A DNA stretch of 64,000 nt from Agaribacterium haliotis (lineage in GTDB: Bacteria > Pseudomonadota > Gammaproteobacteria > Pseudomonadales > Cellvibrionaceae). How positions within the stretch are numbered: the first letter of the stretch is position 1; each line of letters begins with the position of its first letter. A program made the translations under genes and the position numbers. This document shows, one piece after another, positions 19,125-28,185 of this stretch. The stretch lies in contig NZ_NKQJ01000013.1 of assembly GCF_002312815.1 (NCBI RefSeq), forward strand, positions 46,722-110,721. The letters run 5' to 3'. The notes beneath the pieces are model-generated. The model was not told where the DNA came from. It made no database searches and saw only the letters and a list, made by a program, of their open reading frames with translations.

Positions 19125-19435
19125 AGGAGCCTAATCCATCATGTTGATTGAAACTTACACGGTTGCAGAGCAAGCAGCATTGTAGTTTTAATTTTTGAGC
19201 GGCGCCAGGACGGGCAGCTCTCTGCGAACCAGATGCTTAGCTTAACGAATCGCGCGCCTTCAGGTGCGGCTATTGGGGGTGGGCTTGATCAGGATCAACG
19301 CTGTAGAACGGTATTAACTTGGGCGCTAAAAAGCGCTTGCAAAACCCGCGCAGTGCTCAACGCCAATGACCTTGTAGTTACTTTGCCTGTGGCCGAGCTG
19401 TGGCCGAGCTGTGGCACTGAGCACTTGTCTGTGTT
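19125..19435. other. 311-base gene-free region upstream of the SDR gene
   Basis: No credible coding frame. It holds the SDR leader (weak TAGG ribosome site next to its ATG), a perfect FNR/ANR-type palindrome at 19285-19298, a TATTAA hexamer at 19312-19317, an 11-base tandem duplication (tggccgagctg twice), and a long inverted repeat AGTGCTCA / TGAGCACT with inner GCCA/TGGC followed by a T-rich run just before the nth stop. The right half could be a small RNA read on the plus strand. Confidence 0.5.
19285..19298. promoter_or_regulatory. Perfect FNR/ANR/CRP-family box
   Basis: TTGAT-CAGG-ATCAA matches the FNR/ANR consensus TTGATNNNNATCAA at all ten fixed positions. It is intergenic, ~160 bases upstream of the SDR start on the minus strand and ~14 bases before a TATTAA hexamer on the plus strand. 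Neither side gives an ideal -41.5 arrangement, so the controlled transcript is uncertain. Confidence 0.55.
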
Positions 19436-20107
19436 TTAGGCTTTGCGGGTGATTTTGGGCTTTTTTCTAAGCGGGTAGCAGCTTCGGCAGATATCGCATT
19501 TGCGGCCGTCACAACCGCGAGCGGAGCAGTACTCGCGGCCGTAGTAAATGATTTGCAGGTGTAGATCGTTCCAGCACTCTTTGGGGAATAGGCGCTTTAA
19601 ATCTTTTTCCGTCTGGGCAACACTTTTGCCACTGCTCAAACCCCAGCGCTGAGCGAGGCGGTGGATATGGGTGTCGACCGGAAAACTCGGCACAGAAAAA
19701 AACTGGGACATCACCACACTGGCGGTTTTGTGGCCTACACCGGGCAGCTGTTCAAGCGCTTCGATATCGGCGGGGACTTCGCCGTCGTACTCGGCGACTA
19801 AAATTTCACTGAGTTTTTTTATCGCTTTGCTTTTTTGTGGACTCAGGCCGCAGGGGCGAATAATTTCCCTGATTTGCTCTACGTCTTTTTTTGCCATATC
19901 AAAGGCGTTGTCGGCCAATGCAAACAGTGCCGGGGTGATTTGATTGACGCGTTCGTCGGTGCACTGAGCAGAGAGCAGTACTGCTACCAGCAGGGTGTAG
20001 GCGTCCTTGTGATCGAGCGGGATCGGCGGCTCAGGATATAGCGCTTGCAGTGTTTTTAGTATGTAGGCAACCCGCTCTTTTTTTAATAAATTGCGCTGCT
20101 CGCTCAC
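19436..20107 (-). CDS. nth: Endonuclease III (DNA glycosylase/AP lyase)
   Basis: 223 residues from a GTG at 20107 whose G overlaps the dapC TAG stop and which has GGAG nine bases upstream; a TTG at 20131 is an alternative start. Helix-hairpin-helix LEQLPGVGHKTASVV with the catalytic Lys, followed by FPVDTHIHRLAQRWGL with the catalytic Asp. It removes oxidised pyrimidines from DNA. The iron-sulfur region reads CSARGCDGRKCDICRSC, spaced unlike the E. coli C-x6-C-x2-C-x5-C pattern. Co-translated after dapC. Confidence 0.93.
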   Translation of the reverse strand: MSEQRNLLKKERVAYILKTLQALYPEPPIPLDHKDAYTLLVAVLLSAQCTDERVNQITPALFALADNAFDMAKKDVEQIREIIRPCGLSPQKSKAIKKLSEILVAEYDGEVPADIEALEQLPGVGHKTASVVMSQFFSVPSFPVDTHIHRLAQRWGLSSGKSVAQTEKDLKRLFPKECWNDLHLQIIYYGREYCSARGCDGRKCDICRSCYPLRKKPKITRKA

Positions 20108-21300
20108 TATAAACTCCGAGTAAACTGACAAATACGCTCGGCGGCATCAATGCATTCTTCCAGTGTGGCAACCAGGGCCATGCGCACATAACCACAGCCG
20201 GGGTTGAGCCCGTCTGCCTGCCGAGCCAAGTAGGAACCAGGCAGCACGGTGACGTTTTGCTCTTGATACAAGCGCCGGGCAAACTCCTGTTCGTCGATAG
20301 GCGTCTTAGGCCAAAGGTAAAAACTGGCAGGCGGCTGTTTCACCTCGAGCACGCCGTTAAGTGTTTGGCACACGGCGGCAAATTTTTGTCGGTAGAGTTC
20401 GCGATTGGCCAATACGTGTTTTTCGTCATTCCAGGCGGCGATGCTGGCCAGTTGTGTGTGAACAGGCATGGCGCAGCCGTGATAGGTTCGATATAACAAA
20501 AATTGTTGAATCAATTCACTGTCACCGGCAATAAAACCTGAGCGCAGCCCGGGAAGATTAGAGCGCTTGCTCAAACTGTGAAATACCACGCAGCGCTGGT
20601 AGTCGTCGCGGCCCAATTCGGCGCAGGCCTGTAGCAAGCCAGTTGGCGCTTTATTTTCATCAAAATAAAGTTCTGAATAACACTCGTCGCTGGCGATAAT
20701 AAAATCGTATTTATCTGCAAGTGCAATCAGCTTTTTAAGCGTGTCGCTACTAAGCACCGCTCCGGTGGGATTGCCCGGGCTGCATAAAAAAAGTAATTGG
20801 CAGTCTCGCCAAGTTTTTTCATCGATGCTGTCAAAGTCCGGAATAAAAGCGTTTTGCTCGAGGCAGTTCAAAAATACGGGCTCGGCGCCGGCGAGCTTAG
20901 CAGCACCTTCGTAAATTTGATAAAACGGGTTCGGCATTAACACTTTTGCTGAGCTTGCACTGCGATCAATGCAGGCTTGGGTAAAAGCAAAAATAGCTTC
21001 GCGTGTGCCGTTAACGGGTAAAATAGCTGTCTGTGCATCGAGGGCTTTCAACTGAAAGCGTTGGCAAGCCCAGCTACTTATGCTTTCGCGAAGTTCTGTT
21101 AAACCTTTGGTGGCCGCGTAGTTGCTGACCCGGCCGAGCTCGGCCGCGAGCTTTTCCAGAACAAATGCCGGTGGGCTGTGTTTGGGTTCGCCTATCGACA
21201 GTGCAATATGCGCCGCATTAGTCTTTGGGGTAATACCCGCTTTTAATTGGTTTAATTTTTCAAACGGGTAGGGTTGAAGCAGGTTTAAATCTGGATTCAT
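20107..21300 (-). CDS. dapC: Succinyldiaminopimelate transaminase DapC
   Basis: 397 residues, fold-type I aminotransferase. NPFYQIYEGAAKLAGAEPVFLN, FLCSPGNPTGAVLS, SDECYSELYF and the PLP lysine in FHSLSKRSNLPGLRSGF; substrate-carboxylate Arg near YVRMAL. It converts N-succinyl-2-amino-6-ketopimelate to N-succinyl-LL-DAP. Its ATG overlaps the glnD stop by one base, and nth overlaps its stop, so glnD-dapC-nth form one unit. In Pseudomonas dapC also follows glnD; dapD is usually next but here lies 3.7 kb away. Confidence 0.93.
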   Translation of the reverse strand: MNPDLNLLQPYPFEKLNQLKAGITPKTNAAHIALSIGEPKHSPPAFVLEKLAAELGRVSNYAATKGLTELRESISSWACQRFQLKALDAQTAILPVNGTREAIFAFTQACIDRSASSAKVLMPNPFYQIYEGAAKLAGAEPVFLNCLEQNAFIPDFDSIDEKTWRDCQLLFLCSPGNPTGAVLSSDTLKKLIALADKYDFIIASDECYSELYFDENKAPTGLLQACAELGRDDYQRCVVFHSLSKRSNLPGLRSGFIAGDSELIQQFLLYRTYHGCAMPVHTQLASIAAWNDEKHVLANRELYRQKFAAVCQTLNGVLEVKQPPASFYLWPKTPIDEQEFARRLYQEQNVTVLPGSYLARQADGLNPGCGYVRMALVATLEECIDAAERICQFTRSL

Positions 21301-23996
21301 CAGCTGGCTAATTCTTTTCTAACTTGACGGTCGAGTCGGCGGCGAATTTTATCTTGCAGCTCAGCGCAGCGCTCAACGTCGCTGAGAGCGTTGCCATCGA
21401 CATCGGTAATGAAAAACACATCTTCAACACGCTCCCCGAGTGTTGTTATGCGCGCGTTGTGAACGATAATGTCTTCTTCCATAAAGGCCTGAGCAATGGT
21501 GGCTAGAAAGCCGGGCCTGTCGGGGCTGATGACTTCGAGAACGGTGTAGCCGCTGACGATGTCATTGCTCATGCTTGTGCTTGTTGGGGTGCTAAACTGT
21601 TTTAGCTCTCGCGGCGTGCGGCGTTTGACAATGTCACTGTATTCACCGATTAAAGCGAGCTCTTGCTGCAGTGCGTCGTGAATTTTTTGATAGCGTTCGC
21701 TGTCGTTGCCGAGAAACTCAAAGTTTTCGTTGAGCACGTAAAACGTATCGAGCGTGTGGCCCGAGGCGCTTTGATAAATTTTGGCGTCTTGAATATTTAG
21801 GCCCTGCTGAGCCAGACAAGTTGTTGCCGCAATAAAGACATGGCGCGCATCCCGAGCCCAAATAAATATTTGGGTTGCACCTTCGAGTTTTCTGTCGGTG
21901 GTTTCACTAATTAATATCAGTGGGGCGGGGCTGTTGTGTTTGCTTAGTGCTTCGGTTTGATTGGCGATATCAACATGGTTTTCGCGAATAAAGTATTCGT
22001 CGCCCATATCCTGCCAAAATTGCCAGGCTTGTTTTTCGCTAATACCCCTGGCTGTGAGAGCGGCCAGCGCTTTGCTTTGTGTCTCTTCTATCAGCTCTTG
22101 CTTGTCGACGGTGTTTTCGAGGCCGAGCCTCAGTGCGCGTTTGGTCTCGGTATAGAGTTGGCGCATCAGGCTTGCCCGCCAGGTATTCCACACCTCCGGG
22201 TTGGTTGCGCACATGTCGGCAACGGTTAACGCAAACAGGTGGTCAAGGCGCCCCTGATCGCCCACCGCAATGGCAAAATCGCGAATAACATCGGGGTCGC
22301 TGATGTCTTTTTTCTGGCTGACATAAGACATCAACAAATGTTTTTCGACCAGCCATGCCACCAGGCGGCTCTCTTTGCCGCTCAAGCCGTGGCTCTGGCA
22401 AAACTCAAGCGCATCGATGGCGCCGAGCTCGCTGTGATCGCCACCGCGGCCCTTGGCAATATCGTGAAAAAGGCCAGCGATATACAGCAGTTCAGGTTTG
22501 GGGAGGTGGCGCAGGATCGTCGCGGCGATCGGGAACTGTTTCTCTTCGGCCGGTTGAGTAAAGCGGCGCATATTTCTAATAACTAATAAGGTGTGCGCAT
22601 CAACCGTGTAGCGGTGGAATAGGTCGTGCTGCATTTGCCCGGTAATTTTGCCAAATGCCGGCAAGTAGCGGCCTAATACACCGTAGCGTTTCATGCGCCC
22701 AAGCTGGGTGACAAGGCCGTAACTGATAGAAAAAATTTGCAAAAACATCGCTTTATTCAGCGCATCTTGGCGAAATTTGTCATCGATTAAAACGCGCTTT
22801 TCCCGAATCAAACGAATGGTTGATGCCCTTATACCGCTGATGCTCGGGTTGTTGCCCATCAGCACAAAAACCTCTAGCAGGGCTGATGGGTGTAGATCGA
22901 AAACTTTGCTGTGCACCACTTCGATGTAATTGTCGTGCAACTGAAAACGTTCGTTCAACGGCTGGATTTTATGCTGGCCGTCGCGGTAGTTAATTTTCTC
23001 ATCGAGCCAGCCAAGCAATACATCGTTGAGCTCGCGCAGTGAAATAACAATGCGGTAGTACTTGTGCATAAAACGCTCGACACCGAGGCTGAGCTCGTTG
23101 TCTTCGTAGCCAAAGAGCCTGGCCAGTTCGCGTTGGTATTCAAACAGCAGGCGCTCTTCGGCGCGGCCGCTGATCAGGTGTAGGCCAAAGCGAACCGCCC
23201 ATAAGAATTCTTCGGCGGCGCGCAGCATGGCAAACTCTCGCTCGGTAAAGAAGTCCTGGCCTTCGAGCTCGCGCAAGGTGCGCACGCCAAAATAGCGCTT
23301 GGCGACCCAGTTAATCATTTGTAAATCGCGCAGGCCGCCGGGGGCGTTTTTAATATTGGGCTCTAAATTGCACTCGGTGTTGTTGTGTTTGTTGTGGCGC
23401 TCGACTTGCTCGGCCCACTTGGCTTTAAAAAAAGCTTTCAGTGGCCACATCTGCTCTGGGCCTGTAGCGCGCTGCAGTTGATCTCTGAGCGCGTCGTTGC
23501 CCGCGATGCGGCGCGACTCGAGCAGGTTTGTCGCGACGGTAATGTCTTGCTCGGCGATATCGATGCACTGCTCTATGCTGCGCACGCTCGAGCCAATTTC
23601 CAGGCCGATATCCCATAAAAAAGTGACCAGTGCCTGCAGTTGCTCGTTGTATTTATCGCCGACTTGGTTGCCAAATAAAATCAGGATGTCGATATCGCTG
23701 TGTGGGTGCAGCTCGCCGCGGCCGTAGCCGCCGACCGCCATTAGGCAGGCGTCGTCGTCCCAGCGGTGGCTGTACCAGGCGTAGTGCAGAACAACATCAA
23801 TAAATGCGGCGCGCTCTTCGATCAGTGAGCGAATATTGCCCCCCTCGCGAAAACGCATTTCAAAATGCGAATTCATGCCGCTGATGGCGTCTTTAAACGC
23901 TTGAATGGGCGCGCTGCTTCGCAGCTTTTGACGAAACTGCTTTTGGTTAAAGCTCAGCGGCTGGCAAGCGTAGTGGGGGATGGTGTCGACGTGCAT
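21300..23996 (-). CDS. glnD: Bifunctional PII uridylyltransferase/uridylyl-removing enzyme
   Basis: 898 residues, standard for GlnD. Nucleotidyltransferase domain with GGYGRGELHPHSDIDILI; catalytic Asp101 and Asp103. Central helical region, HD domain with His511-Asp512 (LFHDIAKGRGGDHSE) for deuridylylation, and two C-terminal ACT domains (~700-780 and ~815-890, VLEVISPDRPGFLATIAQAF) that sense glutamine. It controls nitrogen assimilation through PII. Start overlaps the map stop by one base. Confidence 0.96.
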   Translation of the reverse strand: MHVDTIPHYACQPLSFNQKQFRQKLRSSAPIQAFKDAISGMNSHFEMRFREGGNIRSLIEERAAFIDVVLHYAWYSHRWDDDACLMAVGGYGRGELHPHSDIDILILFGNQVGDKYNEQLQALVTFLWDIGLEIGSSVRSIEQCIDIAEQDITVATNLLESRRIAGNDALRDQLQRATGPEQMWPLKAFFKAKWAEQVERHNKHNNTECNLEPNIKNAPGGLRDLQMINWVAKRYFGVRTLRELEGQDFFTEREFAMLRAAEEFLWAVRFGLHLISGRAEERLLFEYQRELARLFGYEDNELSLGVERFMHKYYRIVISLRELNDVLLGWLDEKINYRDGQHKIQPLNERFQLHDNYIEVVHSKVFDLHPSALLEVFVLMGNNPSISGIRASTIRLIREKRVLIDDKFRQDALNKAMFLQIFSISYGLVTQLGRMKRYGVLGRYLPAFGKITGQMQHDLFHRYTVDAHTLLVIRNMRRFTQPAEEKQFPIAATILRHLPKPELLYIAGLFHDIAKGRGGDHSELGAIDALEFCQSHGLSGKESRLVAWLVEKHLLMSYVSQKKDISDPDVIRDFAIAVGDQGRLDHLFALTVADMCATNPEVWNTWRASLMRQLYTETKRALRLGLENTVDKQELIEETQSKALAALTARGISEKQAWQFWQDMGDEYFIRENHVDIANQTEALSKHNSPAPLILISETTDRKLEGATQIFIWARDARHVFIAATTCLAQQGLNIQDAKIYQSASGHTLDTFYVLNENFEFLGNDSERYQKIHDALQQELALIGEYSDIVKRRTPRELKQFSTPTSTSMSNDIVSGYTVLEVISPDRPGFLATIAQAFMEEDIIVHNARITTLGERVEDVFFITDVDGNALSDVERCAELQDKIRRRLDRQVRKELAS

Positions 23997-24766
23997 TAAA
24001 AGCTTTCCTCGGAGCGGGCGGTGAGTACTTCACAGCCGTCCTTGGTCACTGCAAGGGTGTGCTCGTATTGAGCCGAAAGGCGGCCGTCTTTGGTTTCGAC
24101 CGTCCACTGGTCGCCTTTGAGTTTGGTGTGGCGCTTGCCGGCATTGATCATCGGCTCGATGGTAAAACACATGCCTTCTTTTAACTCGAGGCCACTGCCT
24201 TTGCGGCCGTAGTGCAGCACCTGAGGCTCTTCGTGAAAGCCTTTGCCGATGCCATGGCCGCAGTATTCGCGCACCACACTGTAGTGGTTGCTTTCGGCGT
24301 GAGCCTGAATGACCTGGCCGATGTCGCCGAGACGGGCCCCCGGGCGCACTAAGGCTATGCCTTTGTAGAGGCACTCCTGAGTGACTTTGCACAGGCGCGC
24401 CGCGTGCGGGGCCACTTTGCCGACATAAAACATGCGGCTGGTATCACCGTGGTAGCCGTTGTAAATCACGGTGATATCGATATTGACGATGTCGCCTTCT
24501 TTGAGGATTTTTTTCTCAGATGGGATGCCGTGGCAGACGACCTGATTAACCGAAGTGCATATCGACTTAGGAAAACCTTTGTAGTTCAGCGGCGCAGGAA
24601 TGGCCTTGAGCTTGTCGACGATGTAGGCGTGACAGATGCGGTCAATTTCGGCGGTGCTGGTGCCGGCTACAACGTGCTCGCCGATCATCTCCAGTACTTC
24701 TGCGGCCATGCGCCCGGCCGTGCGCATGTGTTCGATATCTTCGGCGGTCTTGATAATAACGGACAT
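23996..24766 (-). CDS. map: Methionine aminopeptidase, type I
   Basis: 256 residues. Metal ligands are in NIDITVIYNGYHGDTSRMF (two Asp), HGIGKGFHEEP (His) and FTIEPMINAG (Glu), with the last Glu in YEHTLAVT. It removes N-terminal Met from new proteins. It is the first gene of map-glnD-dapC-nth and is divergent from the rpsB cluster as in most gammaproteobacteria, though here an acyltransferase gene intervenes. A TAGAAT-like -10 on the minus strand lies within 60 bases upstream. Confidence 0.96.
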   Translation of the reverse strand: MSVIIKTAEDIEHMRTAGRMAAEVLEMIGEHVVAGTSTAEIDRICHAYIVDKLKAIPAPLNYKGFPKSICTSVNQVVCHGIPSEKKILKEGDIVNIDITVIYNGYHGDTSRMFYVGKVAPHAARLCKVTQECLYKGIALVRPGARLGDIGQVIQAHAESNHYSVVREYCGHGIGKGFHEEPQVLHYGRKGSGLELKEGMCFTIEPMINAGKRHTKLKGDQWTVETKDGRLSAQYEHTLAVTKDGCEVLTARSEESF

Positions 24767-25120
24767 GGATTTCCTGTGTGCTCGCTTGGTTCTGTAGGCC
24801 TTGAGGCCCGGAAATGGGCGCTATTCTAAACCAAAAGCCAGGTGTTTGCCGCAGCGGGATAAGGCGGTGCTTTGCCTGTGTGTCGAGCTGTGATTTCAGG
24901 CTTGTGAGGGCTAGGGCGCCAACAGAAGCGGCTGTGCTCGGTGTGTCTGGGTAGATGATTCGGCGGCGCGCTAGTTGTTAAAGCCGCGGGGGGCTCTGCT
25001 TGCAGGCGCCGCCTTCAGGGCGTTATGGGCGAGATAGCAAGGCGGGCCGGGGCGGTGGCATTGACGCTTGCCTGTCTTTACCTAAAAATGCGTGCACTGT
25101 TTTACTGGCTTACGCAAACG
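24767..25120. other. Gap between divergent map and the acyltransferase gene
   Basis: About 354 bases if the acyltransferase starts at 25121. The frame of that gene is open from 25025, so part may be coding. The map-proximal end has gctattcta, the complement of TAGAAT. The rest is GC-rich with no clear hairpin or RNA gene. Confidence 0.4.
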
Positions 25121-26044
25121 ATGTTTATATTCGATAAACGCTACCTGCACCCGAAGTATCTGGCTTTGGCTCTGGTGCTGTTTTTTTTCTGGTTACTGGC
25201 GCGATTGCCGAACCCCTGTCTGTTGTTTCTGGGGCGTATTTTGGGTTGGGGCTTTTATCTGTTTAGTCGCAAAACCCGGCGCACTACTGAGGTAAATCTG
25301 CGTTTGGCGATGAAAGGGCGCAGTGATGAGTTTTACCGTCGGGCGGTCAAGCAAAGTTGTTTGGAGCTCGGTATTTCCATTATGGAAACCTTCTTTTTGT
25401 GGTTTAACGATCCCGACAAATTTGTCGACGGGCGCTTTGAAATCGAAGGGCAGGAACACTGGGATAGAGCCCTTGCCGGCGATAAGGGTGTACTGGTGAT
25501 TTTGATTCATATCGGCAGCATCGATACCAAAGGCATCCTGATGAAAAAGCTCGGTTCTGGCGGCCGTGAAGTGATTGCGACTTACCGGGATTCCGACCCG
25601 GTTGTTAATCGTTTTCTCGAACTCAAGCGCACGCGCCTGTGTGACCGCATTGTTTCATCGACCGACCAGCGCGCAGTTATGTCGACACTGCGCAAAAAAG
25701 GCATGGTCTGGTATCCGGCTGATATAGAGGTGAAGGGGCCGGGTTCGGTTTTTGTAAATTTTATGGATGAGCCCGCAGCCACAACGACGATTATTTCGCG
25801 CCTGGCCAAGGCTGGTAAGGCTGCGGTTGTACCGTTTGTCTACTACCGCGATCCAGATACGCTGGCTTTTCGCGGCAAGGTGTTCCCTGCCTTGGACAAC
25901 TTTCCAACTAAAGATGTCGAGGCGGATACCGCGCGGGTTAACGAGGTGATTGCAAAGATGCTTGAGCCCCAGCCCTTTCGATACTGGTGGTGCATTAAGC
26001 GTTATAAGCACCAGCCTGACGGTTCGCGCCGCGACTATTCCTAG
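25121..26044 (+). CDS. Lipid A late acyltransferase, LpxL/HtrB family
   Basis: 307 residues from the ATG at 25121, chosen because FDKRYLHPKYLALALVLFFFWLLARLP aligns with the usual LpxL N-terminus; ATGs at 25025 and 25088 are possible. One N-terminal membrane helix, then the acyltransferase catalytic HX4D as HIGSID (His130, Asp135), followed by GMVWYPADIEVKGPGSVFVNFMDEPAATTT. It adds a secondary acyl chain (lauroyl or myristoyl) to lipid A at the inner membrane. The motif core IGSI differs from the common FGNW, so the acyl acceptor or donor may differ. Confidence 0.87.
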   Translation: MFIFDKRYLHPKYLALALVLFFFWLLARLPNPCLLFLGRILGWGFYLFSRKTRRTTEVNLRLAMKGRSDEFYRRAVKQSCLELGISIMETFFLWFNDPDKFVDGRFEIEGQEHWDRALAGDKGVLVILIHIGSIDTKGILMKKLGSGGREVIATYRDSDPVVNRFLELKRTRLCDRIVSSTDQRAVMSTLRKKGMVWYPADIEVKGPGSVFVNFMDEPAATTTIISRLAKAGKAAVVPFVYYRDPDTLAFRGKVFPALDNFPTKDVEADTARVNEVIAKMLEPQPFRYWWCIKRYKHQPDGSRRDYS

Positions 26045-26188
26045 TTGGCGGCGCTTTGCAGCCTGCTCAGTTGAAGCTTGTCTCTCTCTCGGTTTTTTTG
26101 GTGCCTGCTGGCATGCTCTTTTGCTTTGCCACGGCTTGCTGGTTTGGCGATGGCGGTACTTGCGCTTCATTTTTACTGTTGTCTGTGG

Positions 26189-26194
26189 TATAAA
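26189..26194 (+). promoter_or_regulatory. Candidate extended -10 promoter of rpsB-tsf
   Basis: TGGTATAAA gives an extended -10 (TATAAA at 26189-26194) followed by a GC-rich discriminator gcgcgccccg, typical of stringently controlled ribosomal promoters. No good -35 at 17 bases. A leader of about 137 bases would remain before rpsB, which in relatives can carry S2 autoregulation; no specific motif is asserted. Confidence 0.45.
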
Positions 26195-26337
26195 GCGCGC
26201 CCCGACTTGATCGGGCTAATCACACACCTGCTTTATGCGTTGTGCACTGGGTGCCTTGTTTTGTTGCAAAATTTGCACAGGCTGGGTTGGGCCGGCGCGG
26301 TAGGTGGAAGAACTAACCCTAAATTAAGGTAAGAACT

Positions 26338-27087
26338 ATGCCACAAGTAAGCATGCGCGATATGCTCAATGCCGGTGTCCACTTTGGTCACCAAACCCGT
26401 TACTGGAATCCAAAGATGGGTCAATACATCTTTGGTGCGCGTAACAAGATCCACATTATCAACCTCGAAAACACTGTACCTAAGTTTAACGAAGCGCTTG
26501 AAATCGTTAAGCAAATGGCTTCTCAGAAGAAGCAGGTACTGTTTGTTGGTACTAAGCGTTCCGCTCGTAAGAGCGTTAAAGAGCAGGCTGAGCGCGCCGG
26601 TATGCCTTTTGTTAGCCACCGCTGGTTGGGTGGTATGCTGACTAACTACAAAACTATCCGCGCCTCTATTCGTCGCTATCGCGATCTGCAAACTCAGGCC
26701 TCTGACGGTACGTTTGAAAAGCTGACCAAAAAAGAAGCTCTGATGCGCACGCGCATGATGGACAAGCTTGAGCTGTCTATTGGCGGTATTAAAGATATGG
26801 GTGGCCTGCCCGACGCTCTGTTTGTTATCGATGTTGAGCACGAGCGTATCGCCATTCAGGAAGCTAACAAGCTCGGTATTCCAGTTATTGGTGTTGTTGA
26901 TACTAACAGCAACCCAGAGGGTATCGACTACGTTATTCCTGGTAACGACGATGCTATCCGTGCGATCAAGCTCTACACGGCCGCGATGGCTGACGCTTGT
27001 CTTGAAGGTAAAGCCGCCTCTGCGGAAGTGCCCAACAAAGATGAGTTTGTTGAAGTTGACGACGCCCAGGAAGCGGCTGGCGAATAA
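26338..27087 (+). CDS. rpsB: 30S ribosomal protein S2
   Basis: 249 residues. Starts [25 protein letters not shown], the standard S2 N-terminus, with [49 protein letters not shown] and [31 protein letters not shown]. It binds the 30S subunit near S1. An AAGG ribosome site precedes the ATG. Codon use is that of a strongly expressed gene. First gene of rpsB-tsf. Confidence 0.98.
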   Translation: MPQVSMRDMLNAGVHFGHQTRYWNPKMGQYIFGARNKIHIINLENTVPKFNEALEIVKQMASQKKQVLFVGTKRSARKSVKEQAERAGMPFVSHRWLGGMLTNYKTIRASIRRYRDLQTQASDGTFEKLTKKEALMRTRMMDKLELSIGGIKDMGGLPDALFVIDVEHERIAIQEANKLGIPVIGVVDTNSNPEGIDYVIPGNDDAIRAIKLYTAAMADACLEGKAASAEVPNKDEFVEVDDAQEAAGE

Positions 27088-27109
27088 GCCAAATTGTCAC
27101 AATCTCTTA

Positions 27110-27145
27110 GGCTGGAAGCGGTAAGCTTCCAGCCTGTCGATTTTT
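27110..27145 (+). terminator. Attenuator-like hairpin between rpsB and tsf
   Basis: GGCTGGAAGC (27110-27119) pairs perfectly with GCTTCCAGCC (27125-27134), loop GGTAA, then TGTCGA and a T5 run at 27141-27145. The T-run is six bases from the stem, so termination is likely partial. E. coli has an attenuator in the same rpsB-tsf gap. Confidence 0.7.
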
Positions 27146-27172
27146 CTTTGCACTATTTAGAGGACTCAACGA

Positions 27173-28045
27173 ATGGCAGTTTCTGCAGCGTTAGTTAAAG
27201 AATTGCGTGAGCGTACCGGTCTGGGCATGCTCGAATGTAAAAAAGCTCTGAAAGAGACCGACGGCGACGTCGATCTGGCTATCGAAAACCTGCGTAAGGC
27301 TTCCGGCCTGAAAGCGGCTAAAAAAGCTGGCCGCACTGCGGCTGACGGTGTTGTTGCCGCTAAAGTTGCCGAAGATGGCAGTTACGGTGTGGTTTTAGAA
27401 ATTAACTCTGAGACTGACTTTGTCGCCCGCGATGACGGCTTCCTCGCTTTTGTAAACAAAGTTACCGACAAGGCTTTTGCTGAAAAAGCGGCGTCTGTGG
27501 AAGCTTTGGTTGACGATGCGCTTGAGACCGAGCGTCAGGAATTGGTGCAAAAAATCGGTGAGAACATCGGTATCCGTCGTGTAGCGCTGGTTGAGGCTAG
27601 CGAGGGTGTCGTTGCAGATTACACGCACTCGAACAACCGCATTTCTGTGCTGGTTGAGCTCAAAGGTGGTTCCGCTGAAGTGGCGAAGGATGTTGCAATG
27701 CACGTTGCGGCTTCGAACCCTCAGGTTATTCGCCCCGAAGATATGCCTGCCGACGTTCTGAAAAAAGAAGAAGATGTGATCAAGGCGCAGCCGGATATGG
27801 AAGGCAAGCCTGCTGAGATCGTTGAGAAAATGATGGGTGGCCGTATTAAGAAGTTCTTGAAAGAGAACTCCCTGGTAGAGCAGCCTTTTGTTAAAAACCC
27901 TGATCAAACTGTTGGTCAGCTGGTTAAGGGTGCTGGAGGCGAGATCGCTTCTGTGGTTCGCTTCGAAGTAGGCGAAGGCATCGAGAAGAAAGAGGAAGAC
28001 TTTGCAGCAGAAGTTGCCGCTCAGGTAGCTGCTTCTAAAGCTTAA
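27173..28045 (+). CDS. tsf: Translation elongation factor Ts
   Basis: 290 residues. N-terminal UBA-like domain [33 protein letters not shown], then the EF-Tu contact motif [13 protein letters not shown], dimerisation region with [11 protein letters not shown], and the C-terminal segment [23 protein letters not shown]. It recharges EF-Tu by GDP release. Follows rpsB after an attenuator and ends before a strong terminator. Confidence 0.98.
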   Translation: MAVSAALVKELRERTGLGMLECKKALKETDGDVDLAIENLRKASGLKAAKKAGRTAADGVVAAKVAEDGSYGVVLEINSETDFVARDDGFLAFVNKVTDKAFAEKAASVEALVDDALETERQELVQKIGENIGIRRVALVEASEGVVADYTHSNNRISVLVELKGGSAEVAKDVAMHVAASNPQVIRPEDMPADVLKKEEDVIKAQPDMEGKPAEIVEKMMGGRIKKFLKENSLVEQPFVKNPDQTVGQLVKGAGGEIASVVRFEVGEGIEKKEEDFAAEVAAQVAASKA

Positions 28046-28096
28046 TAAGCTTTGTTTAAAGTCTGATCAGGCGTGCCTTCGGGCTGCGCCTCTGGC

Positions 28097-28126
28097 AAAA
28101 AGGCGGAATATCTATTCCGCCTTTTT
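28097..28126 (+). terminator. Rho-independent terminator after tsf
   Basis: AAAAAGGCGGAATA-TC-TATTCCGCCTTTTT: a long perfect stem with flanking A and T runs, 51 bases after the tsf stop and 60 before pyrH. It ends the rpsB-tsf unit and could work in both directions. Confidence 0.93.
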
Positions 28127-28131
28127 GCTGT

Positions 28132-28137
28132 TAGAAT
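28132..28137 (+). promoter_or_regulatory. Candidate -10 box for pyrH
   Basis: TAGAAT directly after the tsf terminator and 48 bases before the pyrH ATG, followed by a C-run. No good -35 hexamer. The placement after a strong terminator means a promoter must lie near here. Confidence 0.35.
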
Positions 28138-28185
28138 CCCCCAAATTTTTTTCAGCGCTAACGCCTAAGACGAAGGAGAAAGTCG

